The translations under genes and the position numbers were made by a program. A DNA stretch of 64,000 bases from Gammaproteobacteria bacterium (GTDB taxonomy: Bacteria > Pseudomonadota > Gammaproteobacteria > Arenicellales > Poriferihabitantaceae), in the NCBI GenBank assembly GCA_030432755.1, contig JAUILZ010000002.1, forward strand, positions 124,001 to 188,000, written 5' to 3'. The notes under the pieces were generated by a model, which did no database searches, was not told the DNA's origin, and worked only from the letters and a program-made list of their open reading frames with translations. Positions 1-9,191 of the stretch are shown here, in pieces. How positions within the stretch are numbered: position 1 is the first letter of the stretch; every line of letters begins with the position of its first letter.

Positions 1-783
1 AAAGACCGGATCGCGCGCAAGGTAGAGGAAACCCTGGCGCTGGTGGAGCTTGCCGACAAGGCGGATAACCGGCCCTCGGAACTGTCCGGGGGGCAGCGCC
101 AGCGGGTGTCTCTTGCCCGGGCGCTGGCGCGCGACCCGAAGGTGCTGCTACTGGACGAGCCGCTTTCCGCGCTCGACGCCAACCTGCGTGAAGCCATGCA
201 GGTCGAGCTGAAGCACCTGCACGAGAAGCTGGGTATCACCTTCGTCATGGTCACCCACGACCAGACCGAGGCGCTCGCCATGGCGGACCGGATCGTGGTG
301 ATGAAGGACGGCAAGGTGTCGCAGTGCGGTACCCCTGCCGACCTTTACGACAAGCCCGCCAATCCCTATGTCGCGCGCTTTATCGGCACGGCGAATTTCA
401 TCGATGGGAAGGTAATGGGCGCCGACGATCGCGTCGTCGAGGTCCAGGCCGGAGCGGAGAAGCTGCGCATCGCCCGCGTCGACGGCTCGCCTGCTTCAGG
501 CGACGTCAGGGTCTGTATCCGTCCGGAGAAACTTACCCTCGTAGCAAACGGTGTCTCCCCGCCCGCGGGCGAGAACCGCCTGTCGGGAACGGTGGACGAG
601 ATCCTCTACCACGGCGCCAATGCCCGGGTCAGGGTTGCCGTCGACGGCCAGGACCCCATGCTCGTGGATGTGCAGTTGAAATCCGCCTCACTGCGACAGC
701 AATTGCCAGGAATCGGCAGCCCGGCCACGGTCTGCTTCAGCCGATCCGACGCAATGCTGTTCGGCGAAGACCGGGATCGATGA
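1..783 (+). CDS. potA: Polyamine-type ABC transporter ATP-binding protein (5' end cut by window)
   Basis: ATPase that powers uptake of putrescine/spermidine-like substrates through the two permeases encoded just downstream. The frame is open from base 1, so the Walker A region lies upstream of the window. Visible are the ABC signature LSGGQRQR (about codons 28-35), Walker B VLLLDEP followed by the D-loop SALDA, and the switch His in MVTHDQTEA. The last 100 or so residues form the regulatory TOBE domain typical of PotA/MalK-type ATPases. The stop overlaps the start of the next gene (ATGA), so the two are translationally coupled. The exact substrate cannot be read from the ATPase, because no binding protein gene is in view; opines, Fe3+ or other small cations remain possible. 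Confidence 0.9.
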   Translation, partial: KDRIARKVEETLALVELADKADNRPSELSGGQRQRVSLARALARDPKVLLLDEPLSALDANLREAMQVELKHLHEKLGITFVMVTHDQTEALAMADRIVVMKDGKVSQCGTPADLYDKPANPYVARFIGTANFIDGKVMGADDRVVEVQAGAEKLRIARVDGSPASGDVRVCIRPEKLTLVANGVSPPAGENRLSGTVDEILYHGANARVRVAVDGQDPMLVDVQLKSASLRQQLPGIGSPATVCFSRSDAMLFGEDRDR

Positions 784-1649
784 AGCTCTCCACCCGGAAC
801 CGGCTGTCCGCGGCGGGAATACTCTCACTGCCGGTGCTCTGGACCACCGTGTTCCTGTTCATCCCCTACGCGATCATCTTCACCTACAGCTTCTACCAGA
901 AGCAGTTCCCGACGTTCGTGCCGGCGTTCCAGTTCGGCAACTACGCGCTCATCTTCACCGACCCGCAGTACGTGCAGGTGTTGCTGCGCACCGCCAAGAT
1001 CGCGCTCATCGTCGCCGCTTGCGCCCTGTTCCTGGCGTACCCGTTCACCTATTTCCTGGTGTTCAAGATCAAGTCGCCGCGCGTGCGGCTGATGCTGTAC
1101 ATGGCGGTGATCGTGCCCCTGTGGGTGTCCTACCTGCTCAGGGCCTATACCTGGAAGACCATCCTCGGCAGCGAGGGCGTGCTGAATTCCTTCCTCGTGA
1201 TGATCGGCGTGCTCGACCAGCCGAGCGACATCTTTCTCTACAACCAGTTCTCCATGGTGGTGACGCTCACCTACATCTTCGTGCCGTTCATGGTGATGCC
1301 GATCTACACCTCCATGGAGAAGATCCCGCGCAACCTGATCGAGGCATCCAAGGACCTCGGCGTGGGACCGTTCCGCACGTTTCTCAAGGTCACCCTGCCG
1401 CTGACCACCCCCGGCATCGTCGCCGGCGCCACGTTTACTTACTGCCTGACCTTCGGCGACTTCATCGCGTCGTTCCTGGTGGGCGGCCCGGACGGCCTGA
1501 TGGTGGCCAACGTCATCACCTCCCAGTTCGGCGCGGCCCTCAACTGGCCCCTCGGCTCGGCGCTCGCGATCATCATGTTGATCGTGGTGCTGACCATCAT
1601 CTCGCTGTCCGACCGGGTGGAACGCTCCGGCCGGCTCGACCTGGCGTAG
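780..1649 (+). CDS. potB: ABC transporter permease, PotB/PotH-like
   Basis: Inner-membrane permease of 289 residues, the usual size for this family. It starts at the ATG overlapping the potA stop. The first membrane segment lies at about residues 10-32, followed by further hydrophobic helices. The cytoplasmic EAA loop that docks on the ATPase is visible as NLIEASKDLGVGPFRTFLKV (about residues 185-204). It pairs with the second permease downstream to form the translocation pore. Tight coupling to the ATPase gene and homology to spermidine/putrescine permeases support the role; the precise substrate is inferred. Confidence 0.88.
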   Translation: MKLSTRNRLSAAGILSLPVLWTTVFLFIPYAIIFTYSFYQKQFPTFVPAFQFGNYALIFTDPQYVQVLLRTAKIALIVAACALFLAYPFTYFLVFKIKSPRVRLMLYMAVIVPLWVSYLLRAYTWKTILGSEGVLNSFLVMIGVLDQPSDIFLYNQFSMVVTLTYIFVPFMVMPIYTSMEKIPRNLIEASKDLGVGPFRTFLKVTLPLTTPGIVAGATFTYCLTFGDFIASFLVGGPDGLMVANVITSQFGAALNWPLGSALAIIMLIVVLTIISLSDRVERSGRLDLA

Positions 1650-1715
1650 CAGCACGATGACAACAAGTTATCTACCGGTGAAGCGCTACGAACCCGCACC
1701 GCGCCAGCATGGTAT

Positions 1716-1842
1716 AACGAAACACCAGCGAAAGCTGGTGTCCATATCACAAGCCGTGCCCATGCCAAAAAAATGGATCCCAGCCTACGCTGGTATTTCG
1801 AGCAATTCCGAAACACCAGCGAAAGCTGGTGTCCATATCACC
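1716..1842. repeat. REPIN-like palindromic repeat cluster (locus A)
   Basis: Two direct copies of a small hairpin CACCAGC-GAAA-GCTGGTG (1723-1740 and 1814-1831), each followed by TCCATATCA. Between them (about 1773-1800) is an inverted, diverged copy reading ATGGATCCCAGC-CTAC-GCTGG. The head-to-head arrangement resembles REP doublets. The cluster fills the gap between potB and potC, an otherwise contiguous operon, and short spurious frames here are caused by it. Related copies occur at about 30.7, 50.1 and 53.2 kb. Confidence 0.75.
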
Positions 1843-1859
1843 CGGCGCACACCAGTACA

Positions 1860-2693
1860 ATGACCACCCGCGCCCGCAAGAACCCCACCACGGCCTCCAC
1901 AATAGACCGGCTGGTCGAGCGCTTCAGCTCGATGTCCCTGGCGGGCTTCGCCGTCCTGGTGATGACCTTCCTGTACCTGCCGATCCTGATCCTGGTCATC
2001 TTCAGCTTCAACGACGACCGCTCCCTGACCCTGCCGCTCTCGGGTTTCACCACGCGCTGGTACGTGGCGCTGTTCTCCAATGAAGACCTGCTCGAGGCGA
2101 TATTCAACAGCTTCTACGTGGCCACCGTGGCGACGGTGATCACGCTCATCATCGGCGTGCCGGCGGCCATCGCCCTCGACCGGATCGAGTTCCCGGGCAA
2201 GACCCTGTTCCGCCGCTTCGTCCTCCTGCCGATCGCCCTGCCCGGCGTGATCACCGGCGTCTCCATGCTCAACCTGTTCAAGCTCATGGGCATGAACCTG
2301 AGCCTCGAGACGGTCATCCTCGGCCATGCGACCGGCCTCGTCTCCATCGTCGTCACCCAGGTGTTCGCAAGGCTGCAGCGGATGAACCGCTCGGTGGAGG
2401 AAGTCTCCGCGGACCTCGGCGCGAAGCCCTGGCAGACCTTCTTCCTGGTCACCCTGCCCAACATCAAGACCGCGATCATCGGCAGCGCGCTGCTGTCGTT
2501 CACCGTGTCCTTCGACGAGATCCCGGTCACGTTCTTCCTCACCGGCCGCGACAACACCCTGCCGATGTACATCTGGTCGACCCTGCGGCGCGGCATCACC
2601 CCGGAGATCAACGCGGTGGGGACGCTGATCGTGCTCGGATCGCTGGTCCTGATCTTCATCTCCGTGAGAATGCTGCGCAATCCAGGAAACTAG
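1860..2693 (+). CDS. potC: ABC transporter permease, PotC/PotI-like
   Basis: Second inner-membrane permease of the polyamine-type importer, 277 residues from the ATG at 1860. A frame exists upstream but it runs through the repeat cluster, so this ATG (MTTRARKNPTTAS) is preferred. A membrane helix lies at about residues 25-50, and the EAA coupling loop is visible as SVEEVSADLGAKPWQTFFLV. Normally potB and potC abut. Here a 210-base gap with palindromic repeats separates them, which could lower or uncouple potC expression. Confidence 0.87.
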   Translation: MTTRARKNPTTASTIDRLVERFSSMSLAGFAVLVMTFLYLPILILVIFSFNDDRSLTLPLSGFTTRWYVALFSNEDLLEAIFNSFYVATVATVITLIIGVPAAIALDRIEFPGKTLFRRFVLLPIALPGVITGVSMLNLFKLMGMNLSLETVILGHATGLVSIVVTQVFARLQRMNRSVEEVSADLGAKPWQTFFLVTLPNIKTAIIGSALLSFTVSFDEIPVTFFLTGRDNTLPMYIWSTLRRGITPEINAVGTLIVLGSLVLIFISVRMLRNPGN

Positions 2694-2701
2694 AGACCGG
2701 T

Positions 2702-3460
2702 ATGATGGAATGGCTCCAGTTCCCCGAGGGCATCAGCGCCCTCACCGGCTGGAGCATCGTCGCCCTTGCGATGATCACCGCGATGATCGGCGCCATGTTC
2801 GGCGTCGGCGGCGGCACCATACTTCTCGCGGTTCTCGCCACCCTGCTGCCGCCACTGGCGGTGATCCCGGTGCACGCCGTGGTCCAGATCGGCGCCAACA
2901 CCAGCCGCGCGGCGCTCATGTTCCGCGACATCAAGTACGACACCCTCCTCCCCTTCGCCATCGGCACCGGCCTCGGCTCCGCCGCCAGCGGCCTCCTGTT
3001 CGTCGAGTTTCCACCCTGGACCGTGCAATACCTGGTGGCGGGATTCATCCTCTGGTCTGTGTTCGGCAAGATGCCCGCGGTAGGCGCCAACCACATCATC
3101 GGCGCCGGCGCATTCTCGGGCTTCCTCACCATCCTCGTCGGCGCTACCGGTCCCTTCGTCAGCGCCTTCGTCAAGGGGATGGGCCTGCCACGGATGAATC
3201 ATGTCGCTACCCATGCCGCGATGATGATGATTCAGCATGGGCTCAAGATTGCGGTGTTCGGACTTTTAGGGTTCGCATTCGGCCCCTACATTCCTCTTAT
3301 CGTGATGATGCTCGTGAGTGGGTTTATTGGCACCTTCACTGGGCGGGTGCTACTGGGTCGGATGGGGGAGCAAAACTTCCGGCCATTGCTGAATGCGATC
3401 CTGGTGTTGCTGGCGTTGCGGTTGGTTTGGCAGGCTTCAAGGGCAGCGTTTATTGGTTGA
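2702..3460 (+). CDS. TauE/SafE family sulfite/organic anion exporter-like permease
   Basis: Integral membrane protein of 252 residues made almost entirely of hydrophobic helices. The glycine-rich FGVGGGTILLAVLATLLPP after the first helix and the second-half motif FLTILVGATGPFVSAFV are characteristic of the TauE/SafE (DUF81) family, which moves sulfite, sulfoacetate or other small organic anions across the inner membrane. It starts 8 bases after potC, so it probably belongs to the same transcript. Two ATG codons (2702, 2705) are possible starts. The substrate is not determinable; a role together with the polyamine-type importer is only suggested by position. Confidence 0.82.
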   Translation: MMEWLQFPEGISALTGWSIVALAMITAMIGAMFGVGGGTILLAVLATLLPPLAVIPVHAVVQIGANTSRAALMFRDIKYDTLLPFAIGTGLGSAASGLLFVEFPPWTVQYLVAGFILWSVFGKMPAVGANHIIGAGAFSGFLTILVGATGPFVSAFVKGMGLPRMNHVATHAAMMMIQHGLKIAVFGLLGFAFGPYIPLIVMMLVSGFIGTFTGRVLLGRMGEQNFRPLLNAILVLLALRLVWQASRAAFIG

Positions 3461-3714
3461 AATGTAGTTGTGGAAACGGTGGAAAACCATTTAAAAAGGT
3501 TCCGCATTGCAATAACAGGCTCGTTTTTCCAGGCGATTGAGACGTTTTGTGTGTTTTTCTTCTATATGTCTCAGTTTCAAGCGAAAACCCGAAAGCCCCA
3601 TAATTCAGAGTCCAGGCCCGCCCCTTATTTAGGGAGATGTCGTTAGGAATGGAGGTGGTTTCACCGCAGCTCTATACGCACTGATGGCCAATCATGGCTG
3701 CCATTGTACTTTTG

Positions 3715-4104
3715 TCATGCCTCCATCAACCCGAGATGCTTGACGAAAGGTTTGAAGTCCCTATCAGAAAAAAGAAGGGGGAGCTCCCGTTCTATACAAA
3801 AAGTCGCGATGATCACATCGACTGTCTTTCGCACTGTGATCCCTTTTTTTCGCAATGCTCTAAAATTTTCGGCACTTAATATGGCCATTTGTTTTCCTAG
3901 CACTTCGAAAGTCGTGACATCTTCAAAAATCTTGCGGGCCGCCTTGTAGTCCTTGTCATGCCTGAAGCCCTTCAGAACTTCGGTCAAGATCAAATCTCCA
4001 ATGGCTACCGGCTGTACGCCAAGCACATCGTCGAGTTTTTCTGCCTGGGGCGTATCTGCTCCTGTGAAATAGTCGATCCATACACTGGAATCCACCATGA
4101 TCAT
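3715..4104 (-). CDS. vapC: VapC-type PIN-domain ribonuclease toxin
   Basis: Toxin of a type II toxin-antitoxin pair: a PIN-domain Mg2+-dependent RNase that in characterised members cleaves tRNA or rRNA. The 129-residue protein shows the expected acidic residues D5 (in MVDSSVWID), E42 (in LTEVLKG), D96 (in KTVDVIIA) and D114/D116 (in FSDRDF), so it looks catalytically intact. Its ATG overlaps the antitoxin stop by 4 bases. The region is clearly more AT-rich than its surroundings, suggesting acquisition by transfer. The RNA target cannot be predicted. Confidence 0.9.
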   Translation of the reverse strand: MIMVDSSVWIDYFTGADTPQAEKLDDVLGVQPVAIGDLILTEVLKGFRHDKDYKAARKIFEDVTTFEVLGKQMAILSAENFRALRKKGITVRKTVDVIIATFCIERELPLLFSDRDFKPFVKHLGLMEA

Positions 4105-4295
4105 GAATTTGTTCTCATGTCATCAAGATCTCCGCTCCACTGCAACTTTCCCCGGAACTTTTTTATATTCTCCTGCTTGCTCAATCTGATCAGCGTCTTG
4201 AGGCCAAGTTCTACCGCATCTTTCTTGGTTCTGAGACCAGTAGCCTTCAATACGTCACTCATCAGTTTGTCATCTATCTCGATATTGGTTCGCAT
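4101..4295 (-). CDS. vapB: VapB-type antitoxin
   Basis: Small antitoxin (64 residues) encoded directly before and overlapping vapC. The N-terminus MRTNIEIDDKLMSDVLKATG matches the ribbon-helix-helix/VapB family (DUF2191 type), where it forms the DNA-binding dimer; the basic C-terminal tail would wrap the toxin. The start at 4295 is chosen because GGAGAGG lies about 6 bases upstream and family members begin MRTNI. An ATG at 4310 would add five residues and has no clear ribosome site. Probably represses its own operon through the palindrome at 4325-4350. Confidence 0.86.
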   Translation of the reverse strand: MRTNIEIDDKLMSDVLKATGLRTKKDAVELGLKTLIRLSKQENIKKFRGKLQWSGDLDDMRTNS

Positions 4296-4324
4296 ATCTG
4301 GCCTCTCCATGAAAAGTTATTGTT

Positions 4325-4350
4325 GTGTATATATTATCAAGTATATACAC
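4325..4350. promoter_or_regulatory. Palindrome upstream of vapBC, candidate autoregulatory operator
   Basis: Perfect 9-base inverted repeat GTGTATATA / TATATACAC with an 8-base AT-rich spacer, 30-55 bases upstream of the vapB start. VapBC complexes usually bind such palindromes overlapping their own promoter. Function inferred from position and symmetry. Confidence 0.55.
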
Positions 4351-4428
4351 ACTGGTGGTCAAGCCCGCGGGAACCTCGGGTGAGTTGGCTATCGCGTCCC
4401 CCGCCAAACTAGCGTCAGTGTACTCGCC

Positions 4429-5205
4429 TCACCCCCGCGATGAAATCCGCAAAAAATCCGTGGCAAGCTCCGCCTCGCAAGCCTCCATGTACTCCTGCGC
4501 TGCGCACATGTGATCGAACATGATCTTGCGCGCAGCCTCGCCGTCGCCGTCGTTCAGCACGGATAGCAGTTTCACCTGGTAGTGAAACCCGCTCTCGCGG
4601 AGTTCCGGGTTGGGCTTGTCGTAGATGCGTTTGCAGATCGAGAGATTGCGGAGCAGGTTCTGGAGGAATCCGCAGACGAAGCCCAGCACGCGGTTGGGGC
4701 AGAGTTCCGCGAGCACGGCGTGGAAATCGAGTTCTGCCAGGCGCTGGCGGTATTCCTCCACCTTGTTCTGCGGCTTGTGGTCGTAGAGGCGGATGGTGGC
4801 GTTGAGGCGCTGGAAGTCGGCCTCGGTGAGTTGACCGGCCAGGGTCGCCACCAGTTCCGGTTCCAGCATTTTTCTGAGGGCGTAGATGTCGCCGATTCTT
4901 GGTTGCTGGAAGAAGAAGTAGTTGCCGAGGAGTTCCATCGCCCTGTCCTCGTCCTGGGCGGAGACGAAGTTGCCGCCGCCCGGCCCGGTGCGGGATCGCA
5001 CCAGGCCCTGGGCCTGCAATGCGCCCAGCGCCTCGCGCACGGTGTTCTTGGATGCCTTGAACTGGTCCATCAGTTCCTGTTCCCGCGGCAGCCGGTCGCC
5101 CGGCTGGAGGCCCTGCTCCACGATCAGGTCCTTTAGCTGTTCGCTGATCCGCGCCGGGCGCCGGGCCGGCGGGGTCTTGGCCGGCGGGACGGTGGGGTCG
5201 TTCAT
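4429..5205 (-). CDS. GntR family (FadR subfamily) transcriptional regulator
   Basis: Ligand-responsive DNA-binding regulator of 258 residues. A winged helix-turn-helix occupies about residues 18-85 (LPREQELMDQF, ASKNTVREALGALQAQGLV). The FCD effector domain follows (about 105-240), with the usual conserved acid and histidines (LDFHAVL, GFHYQV, FDHM), suggesting a metal-dependent organic-acid or amino-acid effector site. It is the last gene of the oligopeptide-type ABC operon and its ATG overlaps the dppF stop by 4 bases, so it most likely controls that operon and the divergent hydrolase gene. The effector is unknown. Confidence 0.88.
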   Translation of the reverse strand: MNDPTVPPAKTPPARRPARISEQLKDLIVEQGLQPGDRLPREQELMDQFKASKNTVREALGALQAQGLVRSRTGPGGGNFVSAQDEDRAMELLGNYFFFQQPRIGDIYALRKMLEPELVATLAGQLTEADFQRLNATIRLYDHKPQNKVEEYRQRLAELDFHAVLAELCPNRVLGFVCGFLQNLLRNLSICKRIYDKPNPELRESGFHYQVKLLSVLNDGDGEAARKIMFDHMCAAQEYMEACEAELATDFLRISSRG

Positions 5206-6215
5206 GGTGTGGGCGGGGCGTTCTTATCCGGCTTTTCTGCGAGCGGATGATAGCAGGCGACGTGGGCTTTCCCGGACTCGGGATCGGCCGCATCCGGGGT
5301 CGCAATATCCAGCGGCGGAACGCTGGCGCGGCAGTCGTCCCGGGCGTTCTCACAGCGCGCGGCGAAGGCGCAGCCCGGTGGCGGGTCGAAGGGATTGGGT
5401 AGCTCAGCTGGCTTCGGTTCGCCGTGGATCCGTCGCTGGCCCGGCACCGGCGCCGAGCGAAGCAGGAGGCCGGTATAGGGATGGCGCGGGCGGTGGAACA
5501 TCGTGCTCCCCGGGCCGGTCTCCACCACCCGGCCGAAGTACATCACCGCGATCTCGTCGCTGATGCTCTCGATCACCGACAGGTCATGGGAGATAAACAC
5601 GTAAGTGAGCCCGAGTTCGCGCTTGAGGTCCGCCAGCAGGTTCAGCACCTGGGCCTGCACCGAGACGTCCAGCGCGGAGACCGGCTCGTCGAGCACCAGG
5701 ATGCGCGGCTCGGCGGCGAGCGCCCGGGCGATGCCGATGCGTTGGGCCTGGCCGCCGGAGAACTCGTGGGGATAGCGGTCGAGGAATTCCGGGCGCAGGT
5801 TGACCGCGTCCATGAGTTCGTCGAGCCGCCGCTCCCGCTGGCCCGCGTCCATCTTCAGCAGGTGGCGCATCGGCGCGGTGAGGGTCTGGCGGATGGTCTT
5901 GCGCGGGTTGAGCGAACTCACCGGGTCCTGGAACACGTACTGCACGGTGGCCGACAGCGGCCGGCCGTCGGCACTGCGTCCGCCGCGGATGTCGTGGCCC
6001 GCGAGGCGGATGCTGCCCGACGTGGGCTGGTCGAGGCCTACCAGCATGCGCGCGAAGGTGCTCTTGCCGCAGCCCGACTCGCCCACCACGCCCAGGGTGC
6101 GGCCCTCGTCGATGGAGAGGCTGATATCGGATACCGCGTGCACCACCGGGCGGCGGCCGGTGAGGGTGCGGCCGCCGCCGAATTGGCGGGTGAGGTTTTC
6201 GACTTCGAGAAGCAT
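5202..6215 (-). CDS. Oligopeptide/dipeptide ABC transporter ATP-binding protein, DppF/OppF-like
   Basis: Second ATPase subunit of the importer, 337 residues. Walker A GVVGESGCGKST, signature SGGQAQR, Walker B ILVLDEP and the switch FISHD are all present. The C-terminus carries the oligopeptide-transporter extension HPYTGLLLRSAP followed by a cysteine cluster GCAFAARCENARDDC, the likely metal or iron-sulfur site seen in Dpp/Opp ATPases. Four bases separate it from the upstream fused permease-ATPase gene. With the fused DppD domain it would form the heterodimeric motor. Confidence 0.9.
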   Translation of the reverse strand: MLLEVENLTRQFGGGRTLTGRRPVVHAVSDISLSIDEGRTLGVVGESGCGKSTFARMLVGLDQPTSGSIRLAGHDIRGGRSADGRPLSATVQYVFQDPVSSLNPRKTIRQTLTAPMRHLLKMDAGQRERRLDELMDAVNLRPEFLDRYPHEFSGGQAQRIGIARALAAEPRILVLDEPVSALDVSVQAQVLNLLADLKRELGLTYVFISHDLSVIESISDEIAVMYFGRVVETGPGSTMFHRPRHPYTGLLLRSAPVPGQRRIHGEPKPAELPNPFDPPPGCAFAARCENARDDCRASVPPLDIATPDAADPESGKAHVACYHPLAEKPDKNAPPTP

Positions 6216-6219
6216 GCGC

Positions 6220-8159
6220 CTAGCCGCTGCCCTCCGCGCCTTCCACCAGCGGGTACAGGCAGCGCACCGCGCGGCCTTCCTTATTGAGTGCCGCCAGTTC
6301 CACGTTGCCGACGCGGCAGTCGTCCCGCGCGCGATCGCAGCGGTCGGCGAAGGCGCAGCCTTCGGGCAGGCGGTTCACCGCCGGTGGCAGGCCGGGGATG
6401 GCGTCGAGTTGTCGGTCCTGTTCCCCCAGCACCGGCACGCAGTCGATCAGCTTGCGGGTATAGGGATGGGCGGGCGCGTGGATGACATCCTCGGCCGGGC
6501 CGGTCTCGACGATGCGGCCGGCGTACATCACCGCCACCCGGTCGCAGATCTCGGACACCACGCCGAAGTCGTGGGTGATGAACAGCACCGCGGCGTTGCG
6601 TTCGCGCCGCAGGCGGTTCAATAGCCGCAGCATCTGCGCCTGCACCGTCACGTCGAGCGCGGTGGTGGGCTCGTCGGCGATCACCACCTCGGGATCGTTG
6701 GCGAGCGCCATGGCGATGCAGACCCGCTGGCGCATGCCGCCGGACAGTTCGTGTGGATAGGCCGACAGGCGCTGCTCGGCGTTGGGGATCTGCACCAGTT
6801 GCAGCAGTTCCAGGGTGCGCTGGCGCACCTCCTCCTTGCTTAGCGGCTGGTGCGCGCGGATCGCTTCCGCCACCTGCTCGCCTACCGGGAATAGCGGATG
6901 TAGCGAGGAGAGCGGGTCCTGAAAGATGCAGGCGATGGCGCCGCCGCGCAGGGTGCGCAGGCGTTCGAGCGGCACCGACAGCAGGTCGTCGCCGTGGAAG
7001 TTCACCCGCCCGCCGACGATACGCCCGGCGGGCGTCGGCACGAGGCCGAGGATCGACATCGCGGTGACCGATTTGCCCGAACCCGACTCCCCCACCACGC
7101 CGAGACAGTCCTCCGCGTTCAGCTTGAGGTCCACCTCGTTCACCGCGTGGTAGATCTCGTCGCCGACCTCGAAACGTGTGTTCAGGCCTTCCAGCGCGAG
7201 CAGCGCATTGGCGTTTTCCTCGCGCGGCGCGTCGGCGACCGACTCCCGGTTCACCGCGGTGCGCGCCGCCGGCCGGGCGAGCGCGCCGGAGCGCAGGCGC
7301 GGATCGAGCAGGTCGCGGATGCCGTCGCCCACCAGGTTGATGCTCATCACGATGGCGAAGATCATCACGCCGGGGATGATGGAGACATGGGGCGCGTTGA
7401 ACAGCAGCTTGCGGCCCTCGCCCAGCATGGAGCCGAGGTCGGCCTGGGGCGGCTGCGCGCCGAGGCCGAGGAACGACAGGCCGGCGGTCTCGAGGATCAT
7501 CCAGCCCACCGTGGTGGACATGGTGATGACGATAGTGGGCAGCACGTTGGGCAGGATCTCCGTGCCCAGGATGGCGACGTTGCTCTTGCCGGACAGCCTG
7601 GCGGCGTCGACGAACTCGCGCCGCGCGAGCCCCAGGGTGATGCCGCGGATGTTGCGCGCGAAGAACGGGATGTTGACCACGGCGATGGCGTAGAGGGCGT
7701 TCATCAGCCCGGGGCCGAGCACCGCGACGATGGCCAGCGCCAGCAGGATGTAGGGAAAGGCCATCAGCATGTCGATGCCGCGCATCAGCACGTTGTCGGT
7801 GCGCCCGCCCGCGTAGCCCGCGATCAGTCCCAGCAGGGAACCGATGAGCGCCGCCACCAGGGTCGCGGACACGCCCACCGCGAGCGACATACGGGTGCCG
7901 TACAAAAGCCTTGAGAGAAGGTCGCGGCCGAGCTGGTCGGTGCCCAGCAGGTGGCCCTCCTGCAGCGGCCGGATCAGGCGGTTGGCCGGGTCGGTGATGT
8001 CCGGCGGCGGCAGCGGCAGGAGCGGCGCCGCCAGCGCCACGAGGACGATGGCGACGAGGATGACGAGGCCGGCGGCGGCGAGGCGGTTATTGGCGAACAG
8101 CGCCCAGGCGCCGGGACGGCGGGCGCGGGGCGGCTCTTTCGCCGTGGCGGCCGCCGCGG

Positions 8160-8163
<4 letters not shown>
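6220..8163 (-). CDS. Fused ABC transporter permease (DppC-like) and ATP-binding protein (DppD-like)
   Basis: One 647-residue polypeptide that combines two normally separate subunits. Residues 1-300 are a DppC-type permease with five or so membrane helices, starting with the N-terminal cytoplasmic segment LFANNRLAAAG and containing EFVDAARLSGKS of the coupling loop. Residues 320-640 are a DppD-type ATPase with Walker A GESGSGKS (358-365), signature LSGGM (473-477), Walker B VVIADEPT (493-500) and the C-terminal cysteine motif GCAFADRCDRARDDC. The join is a short linker of about 20 residues. Translation overlaps the dppB-like gene upstream by 4 bases. Such permease-ATPase fusions occur in a minority of proteobacterial Dpp/Opp systems. 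Confidence 0.9.
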
Positions 8164-9107
<944 letters not shown>

Positions 9108-9139
9108 GTCAGGAGTCGGGGTTGCAGCCCGGAACTATC

Positions 9140-9167
9140 CCCTGCCCCGCGCCCTGGCGGGACAGGG
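9140..9167 (-). terminator. Intercistronic hairpin between binding-protein and permease genes
   Basis: Inverted repeat CCCTG-c-CCCGC, loop GCCCTG, GCGGG-a-CAGGG, with ten base pairs and one mismatch. It sits in the 84-base gap between dppA and dppB. No U-run follows. Such hairpins usually stabilise the upstream message or partly terminate transcription, so that the binding protein is made in excess. Function inferred. Confidence 0.5.
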
Positions 9168-9191
9168 AATGATGCGGTATGTCGCGCCCGG

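Noticed and set aside
1657..1863. Small frame between potB and potC
   Set aside because: Consists of the palindromic repeat units; residues such as TPAKAGVH are translated repeat.
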